A stretch of DNA of 64,000 nucleotides, taken from positions 41,582,456 to 41,646,455 of the forward strand of contig CM049318.1 in the NCBI GenBank assembly GCA_026874595.1, given 5' to 3'. This DNA is from Sipunculus nudus (taxonomy: Eukaryota > Annelida > Sipuncula > Golfingiida > Sipunculidae). This document shows, one piece after another, positions 12,948 through 23,649 of the stretch. The position numbers and the translations under genes are program-made. Positions within the stretch are counted from its first letter, which is position 1, and the number at the start of each line of letters is the position of its first letter. The notes beneath the pieces were generated by a model, which was not told where the DNA came from, made no database searches, and saw nothing but the letters and a program-made list of their open reading frames with translations.

Positions 12948-14160
12948 TAGCCGGTAATGTAATAACACTTTTTTTTTCAAACTGACCAGTCCAAAGAAGC
13001 CACTTTGAATACAATTATAATCTTATGTCTGAGGCGTCCGCATGTTTCATGGACCTAGCAGGTTTAGCTAGGTCGACCATAGTTGATCCAAGCTGTACTG
13101 ATCACCCCTTGTCCGTCCGAGCACAAGTTGGTCCCTTTTTCGTAGCACTTTTCATGTTGTGTATTATGATCATATAGCTCAACTTTGGACATCTGGGATA
13201 TCTTATCACGGATATCTGATCTAAATTATGCATTTCATTTATCAACAGCCCAAATGTTAAAATTTCTCAGTTGTGTCTGCAACAGTTCTGAAGCACTGGT
13301 TGTTCCGATTTTCACCATTTTTAACAATGTTATTTGTGCAGATAATGAATAATATTTCTTTGGGGGTGGGGGTTAAGGGGGGGGGGGGGGTTGAGGGTTA
13401 ATACATAATTTTTGTTTTGCAGCCAAGACGTTGATATGTCAGTATTATTAAGTGCTTCAAACACACACAAATATGCGAAACTCGTTTACGTGTGTCTTGT
13501 TGACAACTGACCAGTCATAAATATATAACCAATACAACCAAAATTGCGTTAAAATGAAGCAAATATTGATGCTACTTCGAGCCTTGGACTCCTGAAAAAG
13601 CTATCCAGGATTTTTAAACTTATAAAAATATTCAAAACATAACATGCAACGATTACTGAGATATCTTAGTTTAAGTATGTATTTCAGGTAAAATCAGCTG
13701 CCATATTAGTATTTTTGTAAAGTTATCTGCAGCAGCTGTGAAAACTCTTTGGACAGATTTTTTCAATCTCTGCATGGTGATAGATACATTGTGTAAATAT
13801 TGATCGTACATCAACAGCCCAAATCTTAAAATTCCGCATTTGCATAATGAAAAGCTCTAAAGGACAGGCTGCTCTTATTTTCTTAATTTTGTTACCTCAG
13901 CTGACTGAAAGTATAGGTATGGCCTATAGGTATGACGCTTGTCCGTCATCCGTCAGGCCGTCCGTTAGCAAGGCACTGTAGAAGTATCTAAGTTGACATC
14001 CATAAAGGTCAATAAAAATCTCATTCGTACCATAATTAGAAAACGGGTAATCGATAAGCGAAAACGTGTATCCGCCGAAGTCAGAGTGGTATGTGTGAAG
14101 TGAGGGATGGATTGAGTGGTATATCACACATTTCTGAATGAAGTCCATTAAAACTCTGAG
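12948..14160. other. Interior of the foldback-like element, left part
   Basis: Contains a G-rich patch near 13363-13391 and a GTCC-rich stretch near 13938-13970. No frame with a recognised domain. Confidence 0.4.
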
Positions 14161-14169
14161 AAAAGGGCA

Positions 14170-14600
14170 TTAATTTATTCAACGAAAACCGAAAGGTAGG
14201 TTGTGCCAACTGTCTGGTTTAAGTGAAAACTTTTGGAATGACATGCCAAATTTCAGACAGATACCTTGAACCACTCCTCAGATATGAACAATTTTTGCCA
14301 AAAGTAAATGTACATATGAATGCCAGGGGAAAACGATTGCAGATGGCGCAACCAGTCTTAAGTACAAGATGGAGTAGTCCAAGATCTATCGATATGCACA
14401 ATTTCAGGCCAATACATTTTACAACCACTAAGAGATGGACGTTTCAAAAAAAGGATTGTAGGTGGCGCCACCTAGATTTATGTACATGTAAAATTAAAGC
14501 TCAATACATTTAACCCCTCCTGCGATATGGGCTGTTATCATAGAAAGAATTGCAGGTTGCGCCACCTTCATTTGTTACGCAGAACTACATAGGTGAGGGA
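14170..14600 (-). repeat. Dispersed repeat related to 23290-23640
   Basis: Its reverse complement shares the order ATATCTSAGGAGTGGTTC, a GGGCTGAAATT-like block, TTGCGCCATCTGCAA.CGTTTTC and a second GTGGTTCAA..T block with the copy at 23290-23480. It includes a perfect GGTGGCGCCACC palindrome at 14461-14472. Frames over it (14219-14428, 14223-14513) are likely repeat by-products. Confidence 0.7.
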
Positions 14601-15029
14601 ACAACTATGCCGGGTTTCTGAAAGATCAGTCAGAGTGTCCCAGAGGATTTCTTCGGAAACGAACGCGGCGGCGGCAGAACCCGCGCAAAACTTGTTATCC
14701 ATAAAACTCTGTTTTGGCGGATACAATTAGGTCACTGCGACTTATACCCTCCGAGCTATTTGGTTTGTAAGTATCCCCCCCCCCTACCTAGAATAATAAA
14801 AAATTTGATACAAAACCTCCAGTATCTTGTTAATTAAAATATGGATTGTCATGAATTTGCCTTGAATATTGACCATCACTAGTTTTGTCGGTACCGAAAA
14901 CTGGTGGCGCTGTAATTTTCTAATTTTTACGATTTTTTTCTATTATTTAGATAAAATGACAGCAATCATAACAGTTTCTCAGCTAGCTGTGGTTTCATCT
15001 AATGCCCCGAACCTGGTGTGTTTATTGAT

Positions 15030-15885
15030 CATAAGCGGGTGCTTTATAGTAATAACTCCGTCCGTCTGTTCGTCCGTCCATCCACTAATTTGTTTCCAGA
15101 TGATTACTCCAAATTATGTATGGCCAACCACTTAAGCAAAAACTCTAATGAATTTGGAGTCATCAGGTCAAAGCTCAAGATCACAGGGGCCCACTTTAAG
15201 AAGACTGTGGATGCATTTTAAGCCAAACATTTAGTGAAAAAAAACTAACCATCTTGCGCATATAGCAGACCTGCCAATAGGGACAGAATCTTTTTCACTT
15301 TGGGGTCAAGAGGTCAAAGGTCAAGGTCACAGGAACCATTTCTTCAAAAAGGTTATGGATGCATTTTAAGCCAAACTTTTCATTACAAACTTTTGATCAT
15401 TGAGATATTGCTCACCTGCAAAAAGGAGAAGATTCTTTTAGATTTTGGGATTACAGGTTAAGGTCACAGGGCCCATCCATTCACAAACTAGTTTATGGAC
15501 GATAAGTCCGTTTTGGATACACAGATTGTCTTCAAACCTGACCAACCACTAAAGAAAGAATTCTTTTGATTTCGGGGTCCCGAGGTCAAAGGTCTAGGTT
15601 ACAGGACCCACATCTTCAGACGGATATTTGATCCATTGTAAATAAAGCTTTTCATTACCAACCTTCCATCTTTGGCGTAGGGCTCACCTGCCGAATGTGG
15701 AAGAAATCTGTAGATTTGAGGTTACCTGGTCAGAGGTCATGTCACTGGAACTATTTTTTTAAATATTGTTATGAAATTAAAATGCTGTGTTCAAGAATAG
15801 TAAGTCCTAAGATTTTTTGTCACAAGGTCAAGGTCACAGGACCCACATTTTGAAAAAGTCAAATTCAGCTGAGCGTCGAGCGCCC
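15030..15885 (+). repeat. Dispersed repeat with GTCC start and AGGTCA half-sites
   Basis: Begins with a GTCCGTCTGTTCGTCCGTCC-type stretch (about 15058-15082) and continues as loosely repeated ~120-150-bp units, each with a GAGGTCAAAGGTCAAGGTCACAGG-like core (near 15165, 15311, 15460, 15582, 15730, 15826). It ends with TTCAGCTGAGCG. A minus-oriented relative is at 59890-60175. Likely a non-coding transposable element of bivalve type. Confidence 0.7.
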
Positions 15886-16449
15886 TAGTTTACATATTGT
15901 AATGTTATAAATTGTGCAGATGATCCAGATTTTGTTATTTATTTTGACCGAATGCAAATATTTGCTCTGTGGCATAGAAAACTAACACAAGTGCCAAAAA
16001 TATACAACAAAGTACGTTACCCGTAGTATGTAGGTCACAATGACCTAATTTTAGTATGCAAGAGACTTATCAAAGACCTACCTGGAGATAAAGTATATAA
16101 TTAGTTCTTTAATAATTATTTAGATTGGATGCATTTTGCATAATCCATCATTGAGGGTTATGTATATTCACTAAAGTGTATTGTATTACAATATCTATTT
16201 ATTCTGTTTTACATTAACGGTAATGGAACTTATTTACATTATCGAATAATTTCGTATTACGTTATCGTTTAGTAAATGTTGTTACATTATCGGTTGATTT
16301 TGTATTACATTATCGGTTGGTATTACATTATCAGTTGATTTGTTATTACTTTATCAGTTTGTGTTACATTACCGGCTAATTATTTATTACATTATTGGTT
16401 AATGTAACATTATAAGATGGTTATTACGTTTTCAGTTGTAACAGGGCCT

Positions 16450-17630
16450 GTCGAGGTCCAAAATTTTATCCTCCGACTTACCAAAAATACATTATTGAAG
16501 GGTGCCTGTGTCCTGGTGATCCGATTATAGGTTTCATTCAGACTTGTACCGGATCAACTATGTCCGGACAGCCCTTTCAGTCCATGAATTAGATATAACG
16601 TTAATACGTGCGCGTTGGGCGGTAAACTCATTAACCAACAGGGGAAGCCTTGTGCCTATATCAGCACCAATTACTTTCCCCAATCTTACCCTTACCCAGC
16701 AACAATTAAATGTATTCTCACTATTATTTCATTATAAAGTATGAAAACAAATAAACAGATTTATAGTTAAACGGGTATTCATGAAAATAACGTACACTGG
16801 AATCCTAATGAAAATCAATTGAAGAAGTAGTCATGTCATAAAGGGGAGTACCAATGCAAAAATATGGAATATGTTATACATAGTATACTTTTTCAATCGA
16901 AATGGGCCAATATAACGGAACAATACAATCGACTGTAAAAAAAAATATTGAGTGCCATGCATTCCATACTTACCCTTATTGTAAGCTGCTATTGCCGGAA
17001 TAATTGACCATGGTTTGAGAAACGAAAAGCTCGATGGCACTTACCACTGTCCTTATCGCTTAGGCTTGCTGGGTCAAATAAAGTAATTACAAGTTGGCGC
17101 CCATGCTGGGTTTGCCGTGAGTCCTAGTTTGATTCTAGCAAAGCAAAACTGTTTTGTTTGTCTGTCCTAGCCTTAATAAGGAGCACCGTCAGCTGGGAGA
17201 TCATTTGTTTTATACATGATCGGTCACTTCAGTTGGAGACTGTCAAAGGCTATTAAACCAGATTTGCTGGTTGACGGGTAATAGCTATAGATTAAAATGC
17301 TTACAACAAGGTGTAAAACCGACTTTTTTAAGAAGGAGAAGATGGCGCTCGAGCCAAATAGTTGAGAAAGTCGGGGACCCCTGCCCTAGGCGCTCCTTCG
17401 GCAACGGTAAAGATGATATCTAAGTAAATGTTAAATTATTATCTATTTACTATTATTAGGATTAAAGATTAATAGATAGAGCCAAAAGATTAAGAGAAAT
17501 TCAGAGGAAATAGAGATTGAACACTAAGGGTTGCAAATAGATAAGGTTTATAAATACTAAACTGGGTGTAAGGTAAGATCAAGCTGACTTGAAAAGATTG
17601 CTTGCTTAGTGGATGGGATGTTAGCCTCTT
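16450..17630. other. Mostly unique sequence
   Basis: No gene recognised. The GC-richer part at 17080-17400 contains no frame with a known domain. Confidence 0.35.
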
Positions 17631-17631
17631 T

Positions 17632-17904
17632 CTACTTAGGATGTGATAGGATGATATCTAGAGGAGAAACGAATTTATTATTGGCTTTTGTATGCTTGTG
17701 GTCTTTGGTTAAGATTTTTATTGAGTTTATATGTTTTATCATGTTGTAAGTATTGACGGATTGTTCTATCATGTAGTCTTTAACAGTAAGTATTTTTGTG
17801 CGTGCTCTTAGTTCTGATGTTTTAGTGAACCTGCTGACTCTTAAGGCTGCTCTGAGGACTTTATTTTGTTGAACTTCTAGTTTATATACGTAAAACCGAC
17901 ACAC
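17632..17904 (-). pseudogene. Fragment of a non-LTR retrotransposon reverse transcriptase (C-terminal end)
   Basis: The 90-residue minus frame contains LEVQQNKVLRAALRVSRFTK followed by TSELRARTKILTVKDYMIEQ and then a hydrophobic NTYNMI stretch. This pattern, LxxxQNxxLR...(S/T)xxLR...L(T/S)(V/L)KD, is typical of the region after the RT core in jockey/CR1/RTE-like elements. The catalytic YADD box and the endonuclease are absent, and homology is lost just above 17904, so this is a 5'-truncated relic. The assignment rests on motif resemblance only. Confidence 0.5.
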
Positions 17905-17909
17905 TGCAT

Positions 17910-19180
17910 AAAACCCTTTATGGTGAGAAGCGTTATATTTACGGATAACAAAAGTTAGGTGGCTATTTTCTCACACACATCAAAACAAAAATTAAAATTA
18001 AAAATGCTTTATTTTAGAACTTATAAGAAATTTTTTCTGAAGTAATAAAGTGATTGACGTGATTTATTCAGCAATAACAGTGGAAATTATTGATAAAAAC
18101 AGGAGTTTTTGGAGATGTTTAACGTTATTCTGTTTACAGATGAACAACTTATATCCTTACTGCTTTTCACTTAATTTATGATTAAATAAAGATTACAAGT
18201 TTTTATTAAAATAATTATGTTAACGCAACAAAGGCTGGCCCTCCAAGGTATCTGTGACGTTTTTGAACATCTGCTGAACGTGTTCTTTTTTATTTATATT
18301 TTTAAATATTCTCACTGATAAAGTACAATTACGTAGGATGATGACAAGGACATGACTTGGTGTGACTAGTCACACTTAACCCTGACGATTAATTTTGAAG
18401 ATTCAGGTTTGCTCTTTTTGTTGGTACGGGACACTATATTGTACCACATACGGGGTAGAGCAGTCTTACGTATAAAAAGTGTTATATTTTATCCATACAA
18501 CTGCCGGGACGCCAGACACCGATTTGTCATATATATCAAGGCACCCAGCTCCTGAAAGATGCTTGAGCGGCATTTGCTTATTATCCAGGAATATACTTCA
18601 AACATCAAGAAGACAACTTAAAAAACGACAGCTCGCCGGATGGTCTTTTCTGGAGTGAATTTGCCTATCACGTTTAAAGCAGAGTGCTAGAGACTAGCTG
18701 CGAGATGCCCTCTTCTCTAGAGTAAGCGAGTGGCTTTGGAAAGAAAAAGAACCAATTGAGCCCTAATTAACTCCTGTCTGTCTCATCTAGGTTTTAATAA
18801 AACTGAGACGACGAACTATATCACAAGTCCATATAAAAAGCCCGGAAACTCCAGGTTCCATACGTTATCAGATTTCATCTGCTCTGTATCCTGCTAAAAG
18901 TTTTATAGCACCTAAAATAATTCATCATCATATTGGCATTAACTGCATCGAGTGCTTTTAAAGCGTTATGTTACCGCAGTGATGGCCACAGCTGTTCTCA
19001 ATGAATATAGCGCAACTCCGGTATAAAATAAACAAAAATCATTCAAATATTCTCTACCACAAATTCACCTTTCTCAGGACTAATTTAGAGACCAGAGATT
19101 TAAGGTTGATTCCTACACAAGTGTATGACTAATTTAATAACGTTATATCTATAATCGGTTATATCCATAATGCGTAAGTC
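17910..19180. other. AT-rich unique sequence
   Basis: No gene or tandem repeat recognised. Confidence 0.35.
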
Positions 19181-19620
19181 GTGTCGGGCCGGGAAGTGCC
19201 CTCACACATACCGATTTTCCATGCAGATCACCATGTTTTCCGGTCGTTTTGGTCACTTCCGATTTCATCTCCAGGATTGTTATTCGCGTTAGAAATGATA
19301 AATAGGAGTAAGTAGGTTGTTAATCAGCCGATTTTCTTGGTTCCTTTATCACATTTACCAATTTTCCTTCCGGATAATACTCAGCCGTAAACACTTTGAC
19401 ATTGTCAAGGATTTTTAAGCCGATTTTTCCAGCCGGCAGAAAATCAGCTGGAAAATCCGGTATAGATGGACGCCGGCTTAAGAAGGACTTCGTTTTATTT
19501 TGGTGCAGCTTAAAGGGGAACCAAAAGGATTTGTTTGCTTTGGCGGTTGTGTGCGCTCTGCTGGATTCCATTCCTGTGACTTATGGTGATCACATTAAAA
19601 ATCTGTTTTCCTCTAAGTAG
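19180..19620. other. Low-repeat, GC-richer segment
   Basis: Complex single-copy-looking sequence with open frames on both strands (19320-19571 minus, 19396-19620 plus). The overlap of frames argues against coding. GATTTTTCCAGCCGG and the inverse-like CAGCTGGAAAATCCGG lie close together (19420-19462), making a small inverted repeat. Candidate regulatory element. Confidence 0.25.
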
Positions 19621-22600
19621 AAATCACTAGCCCTTCAGACTAGATAGCTATGGCAATGATGTTGCCATATTAAATTTAAATATACACAAATAATATCCCT
19701 TCACACAAGAATTTTCCAAAAATAATCAATTGTATTAAAATGAATTTGATAAAATATTACAGGAGGAACGCTACACTTTACAATATTTACTTGAAACAAT
19801 TTTTCCACAAATTTAGATTGATCTTAGAAAAACAATAAACAATCGTAAAAAGGGTTATTTAGACTGGGGGTGCATAAGGTTCAGCATAAGTCTGAAAACT
19901 TCTAGAAGACATATTATACATGACCGTCGTATGCAGAGAAGAGAATGACACGGCGAAGGACACAACATCCGGATTCTAGGTTAAGCGTATATTATACTAT
20001 TTCCAAGATGTTGGGTCGAAAAGAAGGGGTGCTCTTCCACAGGGACCCCTCTCAATCCGCCCCTGCAGCCCCTCCCCCCGCCCAGGGTCTATCTCCGTCC
20101 ATTTATACATATATGTGTCAAGCTTGCTTCAGTCGAAAAACTGCCTGTATCGTTAGCTTGTTTATTATTGGGTAAAACACACTTTAGTCGAACATTTGCA
20201 TTTTTCAATGTTTACTATATCCACCAGTAAAGTTTCGGATAATGTGACTGATTCAGCGTCACATATATACAGTCACAGTGCAGGTTTGATATTTTTCTCA
20301 TATTCTTAAAGCTTGGAGTAGAAATGAGAGCTGGTAGTTTAACAGAAATTATCAAGTTTTCCTGATCCAATTACTCAAGAAATTTAAGACTCGATGAGGA
20401 CTGAGTTCTCTGTTTGAACCAACGTCTTTGATTTCTTTATAATGCACATCTGTCTCCCCAAATCGAATTCATCCATTCCTGATAAGCTGTTAACCTTCCA
20501 TGATTAAATGTAACATGGCGCATCTGAAAACAGAAATGAAATTAGGTGTCCTTTGATTGAATTTGAAGACAATTTATAACTATAATTACTCGATTCCGAA
20601 GCCACCGGATGTCTTATTGCTATAAATCCTATTGTCTGTGTAGGGTATTGATTATAATAAATATGGTGGAAGTACCCGATAATGTTTACACCAAAACTCG
20701 ATTAATTCCTTGACGTTCATGGTGTATACAAATTGTGCAGGAGAAGAAAAAGATCAAGGCCAAGTTCACCAGTTTTCAAACACATCCGAGCTGTTATACA
20801 GGGATTTCGTAAACGCTTCTAGTGTTTACTTTTGCTTAAATCAAAGCTACATCAAGCTTAGGAATACTGTCCCGGTTGTACCGTTTAACTCGATCTAAAC
20901 AACAGAGCAGGGGGATCTATTTGTAAATGATAAAGTGACCGTCATTTATAACACGTATGTATGTAAGAACTTAATTCAATTTCTAGTCGAATGCAGATGT
21001 ATAGACGTTATATATAGACGTTATATAAACCTTTAAAGGTTAAAATCTTTACAGCCAACAAATAAAGAAAAAACTAATCTTGCAAACTTTATTAATACAT
21101 ATGATTTAAGTACAGGGTTGTAAACTTCCGTTTGTGATTCTTTTGCCTCCATCCTTCTAATACACGGGTTACACTGACCAATAAATGATAAATTTATGAC
21201 AAACTAGCAATAGAAGAAATAGTAAAGAAATTTTGATCCTGTCATTAAATCATCGCACAGTTATAACATGAGAATCCATTTTTCAATGAAATGGCAGAGG
21301 CGTACAACACGGGTTCTACGTGATGGGGTAGTTAAATGAGAAATCGCAGTCTTATGTCATAGGAATCGCTGTAGTGACGTTTTGATTTTTCGAAGCCATG
21401 AGCATACGACATCTCAAACCCAGTGGGACTTATAATAAAAAATTCAAGACAACATGCATCCCCACTTAACACTCTGTAACAGGGGCTTCCAATTAGCTTC
21501 CTATAGGGGGGGGGGGGGGCTGGCTCAGGTAAACTAGTTTGCCGAGGGTGCTAGTACATTTTTAACAGGGGCGGACACAGAACTTTAAGAAGCAAGGGTA
21601 CAAAACTTGGTAAAAGCGCGATGAACTGTCGAGGATTGGTTGCCCGATTATTTAAATGATGGATTCATTTTGAATAAGTACAGGATATTTTTATCTAGCC
21701 AAAACCAATTCATATTTGTTAATAAAAGGCCTTACCGATTTCAGAACAGATAAGGCCATGTCCTTTTACCATGCCATGAGATACAATTTTCAAGCTTCTA
21801 TTGGTATATTATTGGTATGGCCACTTACTTCAAAATAAGATTGTATCAATGTTTTCTTAGACAGGGTTGAGGTAGAGTGGCCAGCCCTGAGTACCACCTA
21901 AAGACAACAGACCCATCTATAAAATGGGCCTATCCATTAAATGTACCTATCCATGAAACAGATGATAATAAAACAATAATTATTCCAACCGAGAACTGAA
22001 CTGAAAAGGAGAAGCTGTTCGCGGCTCCGAAGACCATTAGAAGACTGGCCGGTTACTGAAAAAGCTCAAAGCCATCAGCTAACAGGTATTTCAAATTAGT
22101 GCATCGCATAACCAAAAGATTAGATAGAAAAAAATGGCAAGCTTACAGGGGAGGAAACTGGCATGTTAGCTTGTAAAGGAAGGTTTATGCAGCATCAATG
22201 CCCTAGGTAAATCTAGCGTTATAAGTTTAACCTTGGAAACATTAAGCACATTCTTTGTTTTAGATAATGAATTCAAGTTACAAAGTCCTCTCCTTTAAAT
22301 TATAAAAAAGAGATACATGTATATCCAGTGGTACAAAGAAGAGAGATAATTAAAATTAGCTGACAACAGATGTCAGTACACCCTGCAGCGCCCTCTGAAA
22401 GAATCTTTCTTTATTCAGTAATACGTAACGTGAATGTTTTGAACTAACACGTGAACCGAAAACAACGAAAGTCAAACAATTCTAAGTTTCTACAACTGAC
22501 TCGTGTTGTACTTCGTCGCCCAGGGTTCGAGACTGTCAGAACTGAGGGGAAACCATTATGTTGTCATGAAGTGGAAACCACAACAAAGGAAAACAGGAAA

Positions 22601-22747
22601 CCCATGGGTCATGACGCTTTAGCTTACAAGCAAAACATCAGAGGCTAACGTTCAGAACAGGAATTTGAAAAAAAAAATATATTGAGAATAACTTCAGATT
22701 TAGTCTTGACCCCTGACCCTCTAACACCAAATTTGACACATGTTGGG

Positions 22748-22749
<2 letters not shown>
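19620..22749. other. Mostly unique AT-rich DNA, one poly-G run
   Basis: Poly-G at 21506-21519. The segment 19940-20100 is GC-richer and C-rich. No gene recognised. Confidence 0.35.

Positions 22750-22783
<34 letters not shown>
22750..22783. repeat. (TA)n tract, left border of the hammerhead element
   Basis: Pure TA up to the first base of the palindrome. Confidence 0.95.
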
Positions 22784-22787
<4 letters not shown>

Positions 22788-22813
22788 CTAAAGTACGGTT
22801 AGTTTGACTTCAT

Positions 22814-22881
22814 CAGTTTGTGCTACAGATCTGATTCGTGAGAGCAGCATTCAAGCCGGCTCACTCTTCAGGTACAAACTG
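22814..22881 (-). ncRNA. Hammerhead ribozyme, type I, probably impaired
   Basis: Mirror of the plus-strand ribozyme at 22886-22953. It keeps CUGAAGA, the GUGAG/CUCAC stem II and the stem I strands, but reads GAAU instead of GAAA after stem II. That replaces A15.1, breaking the conserved 15.1-16.1 pair next to the cleavage site, so reduced or absent cleavage is expected. Confidence 0.6.
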
Positions 22882-22885
22882 ACTC

Positions 22886-22953
22886 CAGTTTGTACCTGAA
22901 GAGTGAGCCGGCTTGAATGCTGCTCTCACGAAACAGATCTGTAGCACAAACTG
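22886..22953 (+). ncRNA. Hammerhead ribozyme, type I
   Basis: In order: stem I 5' strand CAGUUUGUAC (22886-22895), core CUGAAGA (22896-22902), stem II GUGAG (22903-22907) with CUCAC (22925-22929), core GAAA (22930-22933), and a very short stem III ACA-GAUC-UGU (22933-22942). Then come the cleavage nucleotide A (22943, GUA triplet) and stem I 3' strand GCACAAACUG (22944-22953). Stem I pairs except one A-C mismatch. All conserved positions (C3 U4 G5 A6 N7 G8 A9, G12 A13 A14, H17) are satisfied. Stem III is self-complementary, as in type I motifs thought to act as dimers. No activity data. Confidence 0.75.
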
Positions 22954-23052
22954 ATGAAGTCAAACTAACCGTACTTTAGTTATTTATAAACGCTCCCATA
23001 CGGTAGAGCACTATCACCGCGATGTATTGAATTCACGTTATGTGAACAATAC

Positions 23053-23058
<6 letters not shown>

Positions 23059-23112
<54 letters not shown>
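23059..23112. repeat. (TA)n tract, right border of the hammerhead element
   Basis: Pure TA directly after the AATACAAATTA tail. Confidence 0.96.
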
Positions 23113-23114
<2 letters not shown>

Positions 23115-23645
23115 TTGTGCAAGAGAAGAGTAAGACTAAGGCCAAGGTCACCAGTTTAAAAAAAATCCGAGAACTTGTTGGAAACAATTTAGGCCCCTGG
23201 CCGGATCTTTACTAAACTGTAGGGTTTAGGGTCACACGGCAAGGTCACAGGAAACTGGTGTCTAACATACAGCCTACAATCTTTTTTGCGTGGTGTCCAT
23301 GTATGCGTCTTAATTTTAATGACAAAAGCACATATCTCAGGAGTGGTTCGTTGTATCGGGCTGAAATTGGGCATATCCATATGTCTTGCAGACCGATATT
23401 GCGCCATCTGCAACCGTTTTCACGTAACATTGAACGGAGTGGTTCAATGCGTCGGCGTGAAATTTTGCATGTCCATCCATTATGAATAGCACACATCACA
23501 TATGGCACCACCTACAATCACGTATTCATGGAATAAATCGATGCATCATTAGGATTGCTTTAACGAATCCAGCTGTTATTTTGAATTTCACATATCTCGC
23601 ATACAAACCTTATGTCGCCACCTGCAGTCGTTTTTGCATATCGTC
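23113..23645 (+). repeat. Dispersed repeat related to 14170-14600
   Basis: Opposite orientation to the 14-kb copy. It has a CAAGGTCACCAG-like start, then two to three loosely repeated ~100-bp units with GGAGTGGTTC...TGAAATT..GCAT and GCCA.CTGCA..CGTTTT. Overlapping frames on both strands are by-products. Confidence 0.7.
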
Positions 23646-23649
23646 CATC

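Larger units (their letters stand above)
12700..16443. mobile_element. Foldback-like element with long iterated TIRs
   Basis: 12700-12947 and 16201-16443 are inverted copies about 245 bp long. The ends are TGTTACAACTGA and TCAGTTGTAACA. Both arms share a conserved order of blocks, including a TAATAACCATCTTATAATGT block and repeated CCGATAATGTAATA-like motifs every 20-40 bp. Flanks are GGACC (12695-12699) and GGGCC (16444-16448), a possible imperfect 5-bp target duplication. The 3.25-kb interior has no transposase frame but carries two older dispersed repeats. Long TIRs with internal direct repeats recall foldback/Galileo-type elements; family not assigned. Confidence 0.8.
22784..23058 (+). 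mobile_element. Palindromic hammerhead-ribozyme element, copy 1
   Basis: Arms 22784-22881 and 22886-22983 are inverted copies of 98 bp differing at one base (22834), with a 4-nt centre. A 75-bp tail (22984-23058) follows, then (TA)n. Tail and outer 38 bp of each arm recur inverted at 34727-34878 with only three tail differences. A type I hammerhead fold lies in each arm. Penelope-like retroelement pseudo-LTRs and metazoan retrozymes are the known carriers of such ribozymes; no reverse transcriptase is linked here, so the element is non-autonomous or truncated. Confidence 0.8.

Noticed and set aside
14219-14513. Overlapping 69- and 96-codon frames
   Set aside because: They lie inside a dispersed repeat that also occurs at 23290-23640, with open frames on both strands.
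17090-17160. tRNA-like boxes near TTGGCGCCCATGCTGGG
   Set aside because: A-to-B spacing of about 31 nt is too short and the B-box-like AGTTTGATTCT is degenerate.
22951-22957. CTGATGA just outside the ribozyme as the hammerhead core
   Set aside because: No stem II/GAAA follows it in a foldable arrangement. The fitting core is CTGAAGA at 22896-22902.
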